Part shown: positions 1-9,257 of the stretch, piece after piece
How positions within the stretch are numbered: position 1 is the stretch's first letter
Layout of the letters: the number at the start of each line of letters is the position of its first letter
Assembly (NCBI GenBank): GCA_022340465.1
Contig: JAJDNW010000020.1
Coordinates: 1-64,000 of the forward strand
Length of the DNA stretch: 64,000 nt
Origin: Deltaproteobacteria bacterium
GTDB taxonomy: Bacteria; Desulfobacterota; Desulfobacteria; Desulfobacterales; B30-G6
Direction of reading: 5' to 3'
Position numbers and translations under genes: made by a program
Notes under the pieces: model-generated
Seen by the model: only the letters and a program-made list of their open reading frames with translations
What the model was told of the DNA's origin: nothing
Database searches by the model: none

Positions 1-16
1 CGGAGGGGAAAAGCGC

Positions 17-865
17 ATGACCTCCCCTTCCATCCTGATGAAGGCATGGAATCTCCATCCCAAAAAGCAGCTGGGTCAAAACTTCCTGGCCGACCCGAAC
101 ACGGCCCGCGCCATCGTCGATAAAACAGGGGTCGCCGCCGAGGATGTGGTCCTGGAAATCGGTGCGGGTTTGGGTGCACTGACCCGCCCCATAGCGGAAA
201 AAGCCCGACAGGTGATTGCCGTCGAAAGGGACCATCGTCTGGTGAGCCTGTTGAAGACGGAATTGACCGCCGCAGGCCGTGGAAACGTGACTGTCGTGGA
301 AAAGGATATCCTGAAACTGGACATCCCGTCTCTGGCCGCATCGGTAAAAAAGGATCTCATCGTCATGGGCAATGTGCCCTACAACATCTCGTCCCAGATC
401 CTGGTGCGGGTGATCAAGGCAAGGGGCTGCGTGAAAAAGGCTGCGCTCATGTTCCAGAGGGAACTGGCCGATCGGATTATGGCGGGCCCGGGTTCGAAGA
501 CTTACGGGCGCCTTTCGGTAATGGTACAGTATTGTGCCACGGTGGGGGTGTTGATGGAAGTCAGGGCAGCCCTGTTCTACCCCAGGCCCACCATCGACTC
601 CCTTGTTCTGGGCTTCGAATTTAAATCCGATCTTGCCCTCACGGCAAACGACGAATCCTTTTTCTTCAATGTCATCAAAGCGGCATTTTCCAAGAGGCGC
701 AAAACCCTGAGGAATTCCCTGGCGGGATTTATCCCGGGTTTTGACCATCAGGCCGCCGCGGCCGCACTCGAGACTGTCGGCATCGATCCGGTCCGGCGTG
801 CCGAAACCCTTACCGTGGACGAATTTGTACGCCTCGGCAACTTTATCTACGCAGAATATAGATAG
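17..865 (+). CDS. rsmA: 16S rRNA (adenine1518/1519-N6)-dimethyltransferase
   Basis: RsmA/KsgA dimethylates two adjacent adenines in the 3' hairpin of 16S rRNA during 30S maturation, using S-adenosylmethionine. The 282-residue length matches the family (about 270). Visible motifs are LGQNFL near the N-terminus, the SAM-binding VLEIGAGLGALT around residues 46-57 and the catalytic NVPYN motif (usually NLPYN). A GGAGGGG ribosome-binding site at 2-8 supports the ATG at 17. The 3' end overlaps, tail to tail, the convergent dehydrogenase gene by 19 bp. Identification is secure. Confidence 0.97.
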   Translation: MTSPSILMKAWNLHPKKQLGQNFLADPNTARAIVDKTGVAAEDVVLEIGAGLGALTRPIAEKARQVIAVERDHRLVSLLKTELTAAGRGNVTVVEKDILKLDIPSLAASVKKDLIVMGNVPYNISSQILVRVIKARGCVKKAALMFQRELADRIMAGPGSKTYGRLSVMVQYCATVGVLMEVRAALFYPRPTIDSLVLGFEFKSDLALTANDESFFFNVIKAAFSKRRKTLRNSLAGFIPGFDHQAAAAALETVGIDPVRRAETLTVDEFVRLGNFIYAEYR

Positions 866-1836
866 TCCGCCCTGTCCACCACCCCCCGGACGGGCTTTCC
901 CTCCAGGAAATCACGCACGTTTTCCGCCGCCGCCCTAACCGCCTTCGTCCTCATCGCTGGCACACGGTCGGCTTTGTGGGGAGAGCCGATCACGTTGGGC
1001 AGGTCGAAAAACGGGTAGTCCACCTTGAACCCCTGAGGGTCTCCGGGTTCGGACCACCAGGTATCGATGCCGGCACTGAAGGTGGGCACAGCCGTCAGGT
1101 GGTCGTAAAGGGCCTGTTGCTCCACCACGGCGCCCCGGGCCACGTTGATCAAAATGGCATCCGGCTTCATGCGCTGCAGCTCGTCACGGCCGATCATGCC
1201 CCGTGTGGTCCTGGTGAGGGGAACGGTGAGCACCACCACGTCCGCCGCCTGCAGAACCCTGTCCATGTCGGCAAGAGTTCCCATGAAGTCGAGCGCGGCG
1301 ACGGATTTCCCGCTGCGGTTAATGCCCATGACCCGCATGCCCAGCCCCTTCATCAGAGATGCGATAGCGGTGCCGTTGCCACCCATGCCGATGATGGCGC
1401 AGGTGCAACCCCGCAATTCCCTGCTGAGCACTGAATGCTCGAAGCGTCCCCTAACCAGAGCTTCGTGACCGTTCAGAAGTTTTTTGGCCAGGCATAGCAC
1501 CATCCCCAGAACGTGCTCTGCCAGGGGGCCGGCAAATGCTCCGGCATTGCCTGCCACCATCGCGTTTTCGGGCAGCGATTCATAGGGAACTTGGTCGGCA
1601 CCGGCAAAAACCAGTTGAACCAGCCGCACGCGTTCAAGCGCCGAAACTTCTGGAAGGCCCACCTCTTTCCCCGAAAAACGCTTGGAGATAACGATATCCG
1701 CGGCCTTCAATAGATCCAGCCTGCGGGCGGATTCGATACCGGCAATACATCGGATCTCCGTAAGGCCGTCCAAAACGGACTCGAGGGCCTGCATTTCCGA
1801 GGCTTCAGGTTTGAAGGTGACGGCTGTTGTATTCAT
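847..1836 (-). CDS. D-2-hydroxyacid dehydrogenase family protein
   Basis: NAD(P)-dependent oxidoreductase of the D-isomer 2-hydroxyacid dehydrogenase family, interconverting a 2-keto acid and a D-2-hydroxy acid; the substrate cannot be read from sequence. The Rossmann motif GMGGNG, NVARGAVV (catalytic Arg), GIDTWWSEP (Glu) and GSPHKAD (His) are all present, so the catalytic triad is intact. I place the start at the ATG at 1836 (329 residues). A longer reading from 1872 is possible, but its extra codons fall inside a dispersed AACCC-type repeat and neither start has a clear ribosome-binding site. The stop overlaps the end of rsmA. Confidence 0.88.
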   Translation of the reverse strand: MNTTAVTFKPEASEMQALESVLDGLTEIRCIAGIESARRLDLLKAADIVISKRFSGKEVGLPEVSALERVRLVQLVFAGADQVPYESLPENAMVAGNAGAFAGPLAEHVLGMVLCLAKKLLNGHEALVRGRFEHSVLSRELRGCTCAIIGMGGNGTAIASLMKGLGMRVMGINRSGKSVAALDFMGTLADMDRVLQAADVVVLTVPLTRTTRGMIGRDELQRMKPDAILINVARGAVVEQQALYDHLTAVPTFSAGIDTWWSEPGDPQGFKVDYPFFDLPNVIGSPHKADRVPAMRTKAVRAAAENVRDFLEGKPVRGVVDRADYLYSA

Positions 1837-1837
1837 G

Positions 1838-1918
1838 GTGTTTGTTGGGTTCGTTGCTCTTGATAAGTTCATTGAGTTTGTCGCGTTACACCAGCTAACC
1901 CAAGTAACTTGCTAAACC
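1838..1918. repeat. AACCC/GGGTT dispersed spacer repeat, copy 1
   Basis: Degenerate intergenic sequence with GTTGGGTT and TTCATTGAGTT on one side and TAACCCAAGTAACTTG on the other, giving weak dyad symmetry. Similar tracts occur at 18304-18411 and 50466-50543. All three lie just upstream of a minus-strand gene. Confidence 0.5.
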
Positions 1919-1919
1919 A

Positions 1920-3167
1920 CTAAAGGTCTTCGGCCACGGACACCGTCCGGTCACCGAGCATTTGCACGTAGCTGCCCATTTCGTTGTCATACCAGCCGTA
2001 GATGACCGTCTGGGTTACCGGTACTCTCAGAATGGTCTTGTTGAGCGTGGCAACGATTTCCCTGTCGATTCCCGGCACTTTCTCGAGATCTATGGTCACT
2101 TCAGCTGTCCTGCGGTGGGTCTCGTTGCCCTCGATAATAGCGGCCGCCTTGGGAAACCCGACGATGTCCCCCGATACGTTCTGCTGGTCCGAGTAGTAAA
2201 GGTAGCCATTGGGGTCGACGTCGGCGGCACGCTTGTATATGTTGTTGATATACTCCCGGGATATCGGTTCCGTGGCCAGCTCCTCCTGAAGGTTGACCAC
2301 CAGAATGATGAGCGATCCGCTGGCTGTGGGGACCCGAACGGACTCTGCGATGAAACCGATCTGCTCCATGGCCGGTATGACCAGACTAAGCGCCTTGGCC
2401 GCACCCGTTGTCGTCAGGATGATGTTGTTCATGATGCTGCGGTTTTTTCTCAGATCGGTTTTACCGCTTTTGGGCAGCCGGTCCAGCACCGCCTGCGATC
2501 CCGTGGCGGCATGCACCGTTGCCATGGAGGCGGACAGGATTTTTTTAGGGCCGAAGGCATTCAGCAGGGGTTTCATCATGTGGGCCAGGCAGGTCGTGGT
2601 GCAGGATGCATTGGAGATGACACAATGCCGTCTGGGGTCGTAATCGCTATGGTTGATACCCATGACCGTTGTCACGGCATCTTCCGGCATGGTTTGTCCC
2701 TGATCTTTGATCTTAAAAGGCGCCGATGCGATCACCTTTTCCGCGCCGGCCTCCAGGTGTCCCCTGATGGATCCCTTGGCGTCTTCCGGTGACAGGGTCG
2801 GGTCCAGGAACTGGCCGGTGGTTTCCACTACCAGCCGCACGCCCTCCTGCCGCCATCCGATATCGATGGGATTGCGCTGAGAGCGCAAAAATTTTACGCG
2901 CACACCGTCCAGAACCATGGTGCCGGAGGCTTCGTCGATATCGGCCACGACCGGTTTCGCATTCTGCCCGTGCAGGTAGGTGTGCAGCCTGCCGTAGGTG
3001 GAGTCTCTCTGCACATAGTGGGCGATGTCCTGAAGCGACGTGCCGGACTGCCGTCCTATGTTTACGACGATCTCCCCGAAAAATTTGCGGGCCACGTGGT
3101 GCCACACCGTAAGCTTCCCGATCCGTCCGAAACCGTTGACGCCGACTTTCAAATTGCTGTCACTCAT
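1920..3167 (-). CDS. gap: glyceraldehyde-3-phosphate dehydrogenase, long form
   Basis: Interconverts glyceraldehyde 3-phosphate and 1,3-bisphosphoglycerate with NAD(P). The N-terminus carries the nucleotide-binding motif GVNGFGRIG, the active-site segment reads SNASCTTT (catalytic Cys; Asn of the usual SCTTN replaced by Thr), and the C-terminal YGWYDNEMGSY is typical. From the ATG at 3167 it has 415 residues, well above the usual ~335; the extra length is internal, including an insertion before the active site, as in a longer GAPDH clade. An in-frame extension to 3311 exists, but AAAGGTGG just upstream of 3167 and the start of recognisable homology favour the shorter protein. It lies 160 bp downstream of the dikinase-like gene on the same strand. 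Confidence 0.93.
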   Translation of the reverse strand: MSDSNLKVGVNGFGRIGKLTVWHHVARKFFGEIVVNIGRQSGTSLQDIAHYVQRDSTYGRLHTYLHGQNAKPVVADIDEASGTMVLDGVRVKFLRSQRNPIDIGWRQEGVRLVVETTGQFLDPTLSPEDAKGSIRGHLEAGAEKVIASAPFKIKDQGQTMPEDAVTTVMGINHSDYDPRRHCVISNASCTTTCLAHMMKPLLNAFGPKKILSASMATVHAATGSQAVLDRLPKSGKTDLRKNRSIMNNIILTTTGAAKALSLVIPAMEQIGFIAESVRVPTASGSLIILVVNLQEELATEPISREYINNIYKRAADVDPNGYLYYSDQQNVSGDIVGFPKAAAIIEGNETHRRTAEVTIDLEKVPGIDREIVATLNKTILRVPVTQTVIYGWYDNEMGSYVQMLGDRTVSVAEDL

Positions 3168-3327
3168 CGCATCCACCTTTGTCCTCTCCATGACCCATTC
3201 CGCAACAGGCCGGTTCTGCCTACCTCGACGTTGATGTCTATCCCTGTTTCTCTCTTCTGAGTTGAGCGGCTCAGCCGCGTTAACTGATTGTCCCGGGCCG
3301 AATTTGTGCAACTCCGGCCCGAAACAA

Positions 3328-6300
3328 TCAGGCTTCGTCGAGTTCCAGCATACCCCTGTAAACCGACCCCTCGCGACCGTCGATACTTATGTAGTCACCG
3401 GACTCCAGCCTGATCGACGAAAAAATGCAGACCTTCTCTTTCTCGTCGCAGCGCATGCTGCCGCACCCGACCACCCCGGTTTTCCCGAGCCGATGGGCCA
3501 CCACCGCAGCATGTGAGGTAACGCCTCCCCGGGCGGTCAGCAGGCCGTCCGAGGCATATATTTCCCTGATGTCGTCCGGAACGGTGTCGCCGCGTACCAG
3601 TATCAAGGGGGTGTCGGGCTCGGTGCTCCGCCAGTTGTCGATCTCCTTGAGCGTGAAAACCAGGCGTCCGCTCATGGCACCACCCGATACGCCGATACCG
3701 TGCCCCAGCATTCGGTCGTCACCCGTATGACCCGGATCGACGAAGGTAAGCTCCTTTTTGCGCTCACGCATGGCCATGTCACGGGTCTGCAAAAGGTACA
3801 GATCGCCCGGGGAGGGTCCTTCGAAGGTAAACTCCATTTCCTGGGGACTCCACTCCCTTTTTTCGACCAGTTCGACGGCCCAGCTTTTCATGGCGGCGTA
3901 AATTTCGGGAAAGGCCGTTTCCAGGGTGATGTCCGTCTCGCGCATCTCAATGTCCTGCTGGGTAATGGAGATGGGCAGGGTGGTGACCAGCCCGGAAACC
4001 ACATCTTCGCCCTGATTGCCGATAGTGAAATCCCCCCACAGCCTGATGCTGTCTCCGGACCACCTGGGGTTGTGCGTGAAGAAGACCCCGGCTCCTGACT
4101 GTTCCGACATATTGCCGTACACCATGGTCTGAACGGTCACGGCCGTCCCCCAGTCGTCTGAGATACCCATGATCCTGCGGTAGGTCCTGGCCTTGGATGA
4201 CTCCCAGGAAGCCAGCACGTTGCGAATGGTGATAAACAGCTGCTCCATAGGATCCTCGGGGACTTCTATTCCGCTTTCCTTGATGTGACGTTTATAGGCG
4301 ATGGCCACCTTTTGCATCTGCTGGCCGGACATGTCCCGTTTGAACCGGACCGCTGCCCGCCGTTTGAGTTCGCTGATAATGGCGTCGAATTCATCGCGCT
4401 TCAGGCCGAAGGACATACCGTAGCACTGCAGGAAACGCCGGTAGTTGTCCCATGCAAACCACTCATTGCCGGTAAGGGCCGCCAGCCCCCTGGTAATCTC
4501 CTCGTTGACCCCCACATTGAGAAAGGTGTCCATCATGCCCGGCTGGGAGATGGAGGAGCCGCTCCTCACGGAAAACAGAAGCGGGTTTCCGGGATCTCCG
4601 AAATTGCGCCCGGTTTTCCCTTCGATGGTGTGTATGTGCCTGGTCACCTGCTCCTTGAAATTTTCCTCTGCGGGCAGGTAGCTTTCGATGATATCCCAGC
4701 ATCGGTAGACTTCGGTGGTAATGACGAAGCCCGGGGGCACCGGGAGGCCGAACGATTTGAGCTTGGCCATGTTCAGTCCCTTGTTGCCCAGGTGGATAAT
4801 GCCGGAAACCCTTTTTCCCACGTCGTGGATATAGGTCATGGCATTGTGGGGGTCGTACAGAAGCAGCTGATGAAGCTTGTCCTTGGGCAGCTTGTTGGAC
4901 TGCTGGAAAAGCGTGTTCAGAATCCGGCTGAGGAAAAGGTCCAGTTGCCGGAGCCCGGTGGTAAAGGCGATTCTGTCTCTGAAGAAAATTTCCGATATCC
5001 TGTGGCGGGCCTTGTCCCTGTCCTGCAGCCCGTCTTTAGGCAGAAACCGCCCCAGGATGGCTCCCGGCGGCAGCTTGGTCAGAATGGTGTTCAGGTTCTG
5101 CCCGTGCACGTTGGCAAAGTAGTCGTTGATGATATTTTTGACCGCCTGTGCAAACCCTTTGAAGATGTCGATGTATTGGGTAAAGGTAAACCCCCTTATC
5201 TCGAGGGAATGGGCCAGCATTTCAAGCTGGCGTTCCAGTTCCACGGAATGGATGCCCTCGATGTGCAGTGCCTTGTCAAAAAGCAGCAACCGGTCATAAA
5301 TCTGAAAAAAAGTGGCTTTGGTAATCAGGCTGAGATCGATTCTGTCCACCAGTTCCTCGAAGAGCGTGTTCACCAGCGATTCCAGACGGAACGTCAGCCC
5401 CAGCGCATCGAATTTCATTTCGTGGTAGCTGCCGTACATGGAGGGGATGTCCACCGTGAAATGTCTTTTTTTGTATATGTCCTCCTTTACCTCGAAAGAT
5501 TCATTCGAGAGGATCAGATATTTCAGAAACTCGAGATAATCCAGCATCATGAATATCTTCTTATCCAATTCCGGCTCTTTCAGGGCATCCTCCAGCTGAT
5601 CGAGGCCCGGAAAAGCCTCCGCTTTCAACCGGGCAACGTGATTGTTGATTTCGATAAAGTCCAGGTTGTACTTCTGATGCAGGTGTTTGTAGAATGAAAT
5701 GGCCAGGGTAACCCGCTCGACATCTTCCTTTTGCAGGTCGGAAGCGCCATCCAGCAGCGCCTTTATCTTCTCCCCATCAAGGCTGATCAGGTCCCCCGGC
5801 AGGGACACCCCTTTTTGCCTGAGGTATCGGACGGTCTGGTGCATACCATCCACATACACGCCTTTATCTTCGATGCGGTTATAGATGACCGGCGGCACGT
5901 ACGGCTTGAGCAGCGTCTTGTCCCGGGTTTCCCAAAAGGTAAAGGCCGCCTCCATAAAGCCGATAATGAGATTGCTGCTCTCCACGTGGCTCTGTTTGCG
6001 CAAGAAGTGGATGAGTTCGTCCTTTCTGTGAGCGATCTCGTCCAATCTGGTGGAAATGTCGCGCAGCTTGCCTTCCGCACCGATATCGTTGAAATAGACC
6101 GGAAAGAGTTTGGCCAGCTGCTTGAGGAGATTGTAGACCTGTCCGATGCGGCTGTTGAGGATGCGGGTGATATCGCGCGGAAACAGATCCGTGTCTTTGA
6201 TGAACACGCCGCACAGCGACAGGTGGATGATCATGCAGGAAATCAGCCTTACCGAGCGCTTGGGCCCCAATATGATCAGCTCCATCCAGGTACGAATGTT

Positions 6301-7512
6301 CTGTATGTGCGCCGGGTTGACCATCACCTGCCAGTCATCGCCCACTCCGGTGATCATGGGCGCCTGAAAACCGAGATCGATGACGTGTTCGATGAAGTCG
6401 TTGACCAGCTCGCTGTCCTCGGTCTGGTAAATCCCCTTGCCCATTGTCAGTACGCAGTTGAGAGCCGTGGCCGGAAAGGCGTCGGTCTGCTTTTGCAGGA
6501 TTGAAAACGTTTTCTGCATGAGCTTGCGAATGTAAAAGTGGGTCTCGTTGCCGATAAGCCAGGTCAGCGTCCGGTTGATATCCCTCAGGGTCTCCTCGTG
6601 AATGATGGACAGCTCCGAAATGTGCATGATCAGAAAGAGAAAAATCATCTTCCACTGGTTGCCCTTGTTGCTGTCCCTGCCTGCATCCAGCAGTCTTTGA
6701 GGCATTCCCCGGTACATGTCGGCAATCTGGTTGTATCCGGCCAAACCCATCAGTTGGTCGAGCATCTCGGCCGAACCCGGGTCCTCACGCCGTACGATGC
6801 CGTCGAGGCCTTTTTTCCAGGCAAAGATGCGATCTCTGGAAATATCCCTGAATATCTGCTTCCATTTGTTGCCGGGATCCAGCATCTCCACTTCTTCTTC
6901 GAACCAGTCGCTGGGGTCCTTCTGCTTCAGCCAGAAATCGTAGGCGGTTTCAAAGTTGTGCACCAGAAGGAGGTTGAGCTCCGTCAGGTCCAAGCCCGAG
7001 ATATCCAGGCTGCCCCGGAATACCTCGGCCAACTTTTTCAACTGGTAATAGCTGGTGACAAAAAGAAAAAACGTCGGTTGATCGTATTGCCGGATCTCTT
7101 TGAAAGCATCCATGAGAACCGGCACAAAGGTTGCCTGCTTCTCTTTTGACTCTTTGATGATCTTCTGAAGGTACAGCAGCAGGTTGTCGACGGCGTCCCG
7201 TTTTGCCTGCACCGGGATGTTGGCCCGGACGGCCGCCTGAAAAATACCTATCAACAGTCTCACGGCCTCATCCCCCTGGGGGTGCGCTTTCAACAGATGA
7301 AAGTAATCCAGGGAATAGGAGCGGGCTTCGTTGACAATGAACTGCCAGTTTTTATACGGGTGGGAGAGTTCCTTCAGAAAGGTGCCCAGGCCCTCCATGA
7401 TGCCGTAATAGCTGGACATGGCTTCCTGCAGCACCGCGTACTTGGGGTCGATGCTCACATCCACATGATAATCCGCGATGTTGACTTCCAGCGCTTTGGA
7501 TTTGATGGTCAA
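3328..7512 (-). CDS. PPDK-like ATP-grasp/phosphohistidine protein with ~900-residue N-terminal region
   Basis: This 1394-residue protein ends in two thirds of a pyruvate phosphate dikinase. Residues from about 905 form the ATP-grasp domain (GNKGLNMAKL, FSVRSGSS, QPGMMDTFLNVGVN, GNQGEDVVSG, LYLLQTR). The swivelling phosphohistidine domain follows, with GGVTSHAAVV placing the phosphorylated His near residue 1334. It stops there: the PEP/pyruvate TIM barrel of PPDK or PEP synthase is absent. Residues 1-900 look helix-rich and match no family I recognise. By analogy with rifampin phosphotransferase and glucan water dikinase, it probably moves a phosphate from ATP via His to an unknown acceptor. 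The start is TTG at 7512, set by GGAGG six bases upstream. A long-form GAPDH gene follows on the same strand. Confidence 0.85.
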   Translation of the reverse strand: MTIKSKALEVNIADYHVDVSIDPKYAVLQEAMSSYYGIMEGLGTFLKELSHPYKNWQFIVNEARSYSLDYFHLLKAHPQGDEAVRLLIGIFQAAVRANIPVQAKRDAVDNLLLYLQKIIKESKEKQATFVPVLMDAFKEIRQYDQPTFFLFVTSYYQLKKLAEVFRGSLDISGLDLTELNLLLVHNFETAYDFWLKQKDPSDWFEEEVEMLDPGNKWKQIFRDISRDRIFAWKKGLDGIVRREDPGSAEMLDQLMGLAGYNQIADMYRGMPQRLLDAGRDSNKGNQWKMIFLFLIMHISELSIIHEETLRDINRTLTWLIGNETHFYIRKLMQKTFSILQKQTDAFPATALNCVLTMGKGIYQTEDSELVNDFIEHVIDLGFQAPMITGVGDDWQVMVNPAHIQNIRTWMELIILGPKRSVRLISCMIIHLSLCGVFIKDTDLFPRDITRILNSRIGQVYNLLKQLAKLFPVYFNDIGAEGKLRDISTRLDEIAHRKDELIHFLRKQSHVESSNLIIGFMEAAFTFWETRDKTLLKPYVPPVIYNRIEDKGVYVDGMHQTVRYLRQKGVSLPGDLISLDGEKIKALLDGASDLQKEDVERVTLAISFYKHLHQKYNLDFIEINNHVARLKAEAFPGLDQLEDALKEPELDKKIFMMLDYLEFLKYLILSNESFEVKEDIYKKRHFTVDIPSMYGSYHEMKFDALGLTFRLESLVNTLFEELVDRIDLSLITKATFFQIYDRLLLFDKALHIEGIHSVELERQLEMLAHSLEIRGFTFTQYIDIFKGFAQAVKNIINDYFANVHGQNLNTILTKLPPGAILGRFLPKDGLQDRDKARHRISEIFFRDRIAFTTGLRQLDLFLSRILNTLFQQSNKLPKDKLHQLLLYDPHNAMTYIHDVGKRVSGIIHLGNKGLNMAKLKSFGLPVPPGFVITTEVYRCWDIIESYLPAEENFKEQVTRHIHTIEGKTGRNFGDPGNPLLFSVRSGSSISQPGMMDTFLNVGVNEEITRGLAALTGNEWFAWDNYRRFLQCYGMSFGLKRDEFDAIISELKRRAAVRFKRDMSGQQMQKVAIAYKRHIKESGIEVPEDPMEQLFITIRNVLASWESSKARTYRRIMGISDDWGTAVTVQTMVYGNMSEQSGAGVFFTHNPRWSGDSIRLWGDFTIGNQGEDVVSGLVTTLPISITQQDIEMRETDITLETAFPEIYAAMKSWAVELVEKREWSPQEMEFTFEGPSPGDLYLLQTRDMAMRERKKELTFVDPGHTGDDRMLGHGIGVSGGAMSGRLVFTLKEIDNWRSTEPDTPLILVRGDTVPDDIREIYASDGLLTARGGVTSHAAVVAHRLGKTGVVGCGSMRCDEKEKVCIFSSIRLESGDYISIDGREGSVYRGMLELDEA

Positions 7513-7723
7513 ACAGGTCCTCCGTAATAAACCGGTTTTGCTTTGAATTCACGAAAGCTCGACATGCGAAGACACGAACGAAAAATCGAGCGGTACGGAT
7601 GTAAATTTATCAAAGGACCGTCATATATTCAACCCAATTTCCCCCGGGTGTCGGGGTTTGAAGTACCTCATCGTTGCAAACGCCCGAGGACTTCAGCGTC
7701 AAGGCGCCTGAGGGTGAAGTCGC

Positions 7724-9196
7724 CTAAGAGGCTTCGGGCGGCGGAACGAATCCGCCTGCCGCTTCCTCGATCAGCATGGCCAGCTGAAGCGTGGTGCGGT
7801 CGCCGAGGTAGGGCCCGACGATCTGGGCGCCGGCCGGCAGTCCGTCGACGGTGAGGCCTGCGGGTACCGCTGTTGCCGGCAGGCAGGCCACGCCGGCCAG
7901 GCCCGACCAGGTGTAGACGGTGTTGCCATAGGGCCGCTTCTCGCCGTTGACCATGAGCGTGCGATCGTAAAATTTGCCATGGTCATGGGGAAAAGCGGTG
8001 ACCGGCGCCGACGGACACAGCAGCACATCCTTATCTTCGAAATATTCGGCCCATTTCCGGCGCAGCTGCTGTCGCTCACGATCCGCCTTGAGCCAGTCAC
8101 GATGGCTTTGGGTGATCCCCTTGATGTACAGCGCGCGGGGATGGTTGTCCTGTTTGCCGGTTTCGGCGGCCTCTGCCGCCAGGCGGTCATACATCTTTAG
8201 AGGCATGTCCGCGGATCCCACAACGGAAAACAGCGATACGAAGACGGCGTGGCTGTGCCGGAAATCCAGGTTGGGTTTGCTTTCCTCAATCTTGGCGCCG
8301 GCTCTGGCGAGCGTGTCCGCCAGCTGCTGTAGGAGATCGCCGACGGCGGCATCCACAGGGCAGAACGGGTCGTCCAGCCACAAACCGATGCGAAAATCTT
8401 TCAGACGCTTTTTAACAGGCAAGGGAAGGTTGACCTTCCAGGCCGCCCGCTGCGCTCTGTCGGGTCTGACAAGAAGATCCATGGCCACCACGAGGTCCCC
8501 GGCACTCCTTGCCATGGGACCCACTACGCCAACGTCGATGCCGGCGGCGTAATCCGGCGGAAACACCCCCGGCGGTACGGGTATGTGCCCCTGCTTGGGA
8601 ATCACATTGAAACTCGATTTGTGGCCGAACACCCCGCACAGGTGGGCCGGCAGCCGGATAGACCCGCCGAGGTCGCTGCCCAATTCCAAAGCGGCCATAC
8701 CCGCTGCCAGGGCGGCGGCGGCCCCGCCGGAGGATCCGCCGGGTGTACGCGAGATATCCCAGGGGTTGTTGGACTGGCCGTACACATCGTTGTACGTCTG
8801 GAAATCGTTGCCGGCCATGGGCACGTTGGTCTTGCCGATGATGACGGCACCCGCGTCCACCAGCGACTGCACGGCATCCGCGTTCTGCGCAGGCACATAC
8901 GACTCCAGCGCCGGCAAACCGGCCGTGCAGGGCATGCCGGCGACCTCGAAGGTGTCCTTTATGGTTATGGGCAGCCCGTGCAGGGGACCCCACTGCTCTC
9001 CCCTGTCGAGGGCTTCGTCCGCCGCCTTGGCTCTCCGCCGGGCCGCTTCGTAATCCGTGGTCACCACCGCGTTGATTTCGGGGTTCTTCCGCTCGATGCG
9101 CTCGATAAACGCCTCCAGCAGCTCCGCACAGCCGATGCGCCGGTTCCGGATATCCGCCAGCAGCCGGCTTGCCGATCGATAGATTGGGTTTGGCAT
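7724..9196 (-). CDS. amidase (amidase signature family)
   Basis: Hydrolase of the amidase signature family, cleaving a carboxamide to acid and ammonia; substrate unknown. The Ser-cisSer-Lys triad is visible: Lys in TIKDTFEVAG, cis-Ser in GGSSGGAAAA and the nucleophile Ser in GSDLGGSIRLP. The 490-residue length is normal. The ATG at 9196 is preceded by AAAGGAGA eight bases upstream, so the in-frame extension to 9253 is not used. It is not a GatA: no gatB or gatC is nearby and the C-terminal half resembles stand-alone amidases. The neighbouring MFS gene lies just upstream on the same strand. Confidence 0.92.
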   Translation of the reverse strand: MPNPIYRSASRLLADIRNRRIGCAELLEAFIERIERKNPEINAVVTTDYEAARRRAKAADEALDRGEQWGPLHGLPITIKDTFEVAGMPCTAGLPALESYVPAQNADAVQSLVDAGAVIIGKTNVPMAGNDFQTYNDVYGQSNNPWDISRTPGGSSGGAAAALAAGMAALELGSDLGGSIRLPAHLCGVFGHKSSFNVIPKQGHIPVPPGVFPPDYAAGIDVGVVGPMARSAGDLVVAMDLLVRPDRAQRAAWKVNLPLPVKKRLKDFRIGLWLDDPFCPVDAAVGDLLQQLADTLARAGAKIEESKPNLDFRHSHAVFVSLFSVVGSADMPLKMYDRLAAEAAETGKQDNHPRALYIKGITQSHRDWLKADRERQQLRRKWAEYFEDKDVLLCPSAPVTAFPHDHGKFYDRTLMVNGEKRPYGNTVYTWSGLAGVACLPATAVPAGLTVDGLPAGAQIVGPYLGDRTTLQLAMLIEEAAGGFVPPPEAS

Positions 9197-9257
9197 GGGT
9201 AGGTCTCCTTTTACACAGATAAATCCTAAATCCCAATAGCGAAGCGGGCGCAAGATG

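Noticed and set aside
3168-3311. N-terminal extension of GAPDH
   Set aside because: Highly charged sequence before the nucleotide-binding fold; a ribosome-binding site precedes the ATG at 3167.
4285-5697. 470-residue open frame opposite the PPDK-like gene
   Set aside because: Antisense to a gene with a strong ribosome-binding site and conserved motifs; composition is that of a complement strand.
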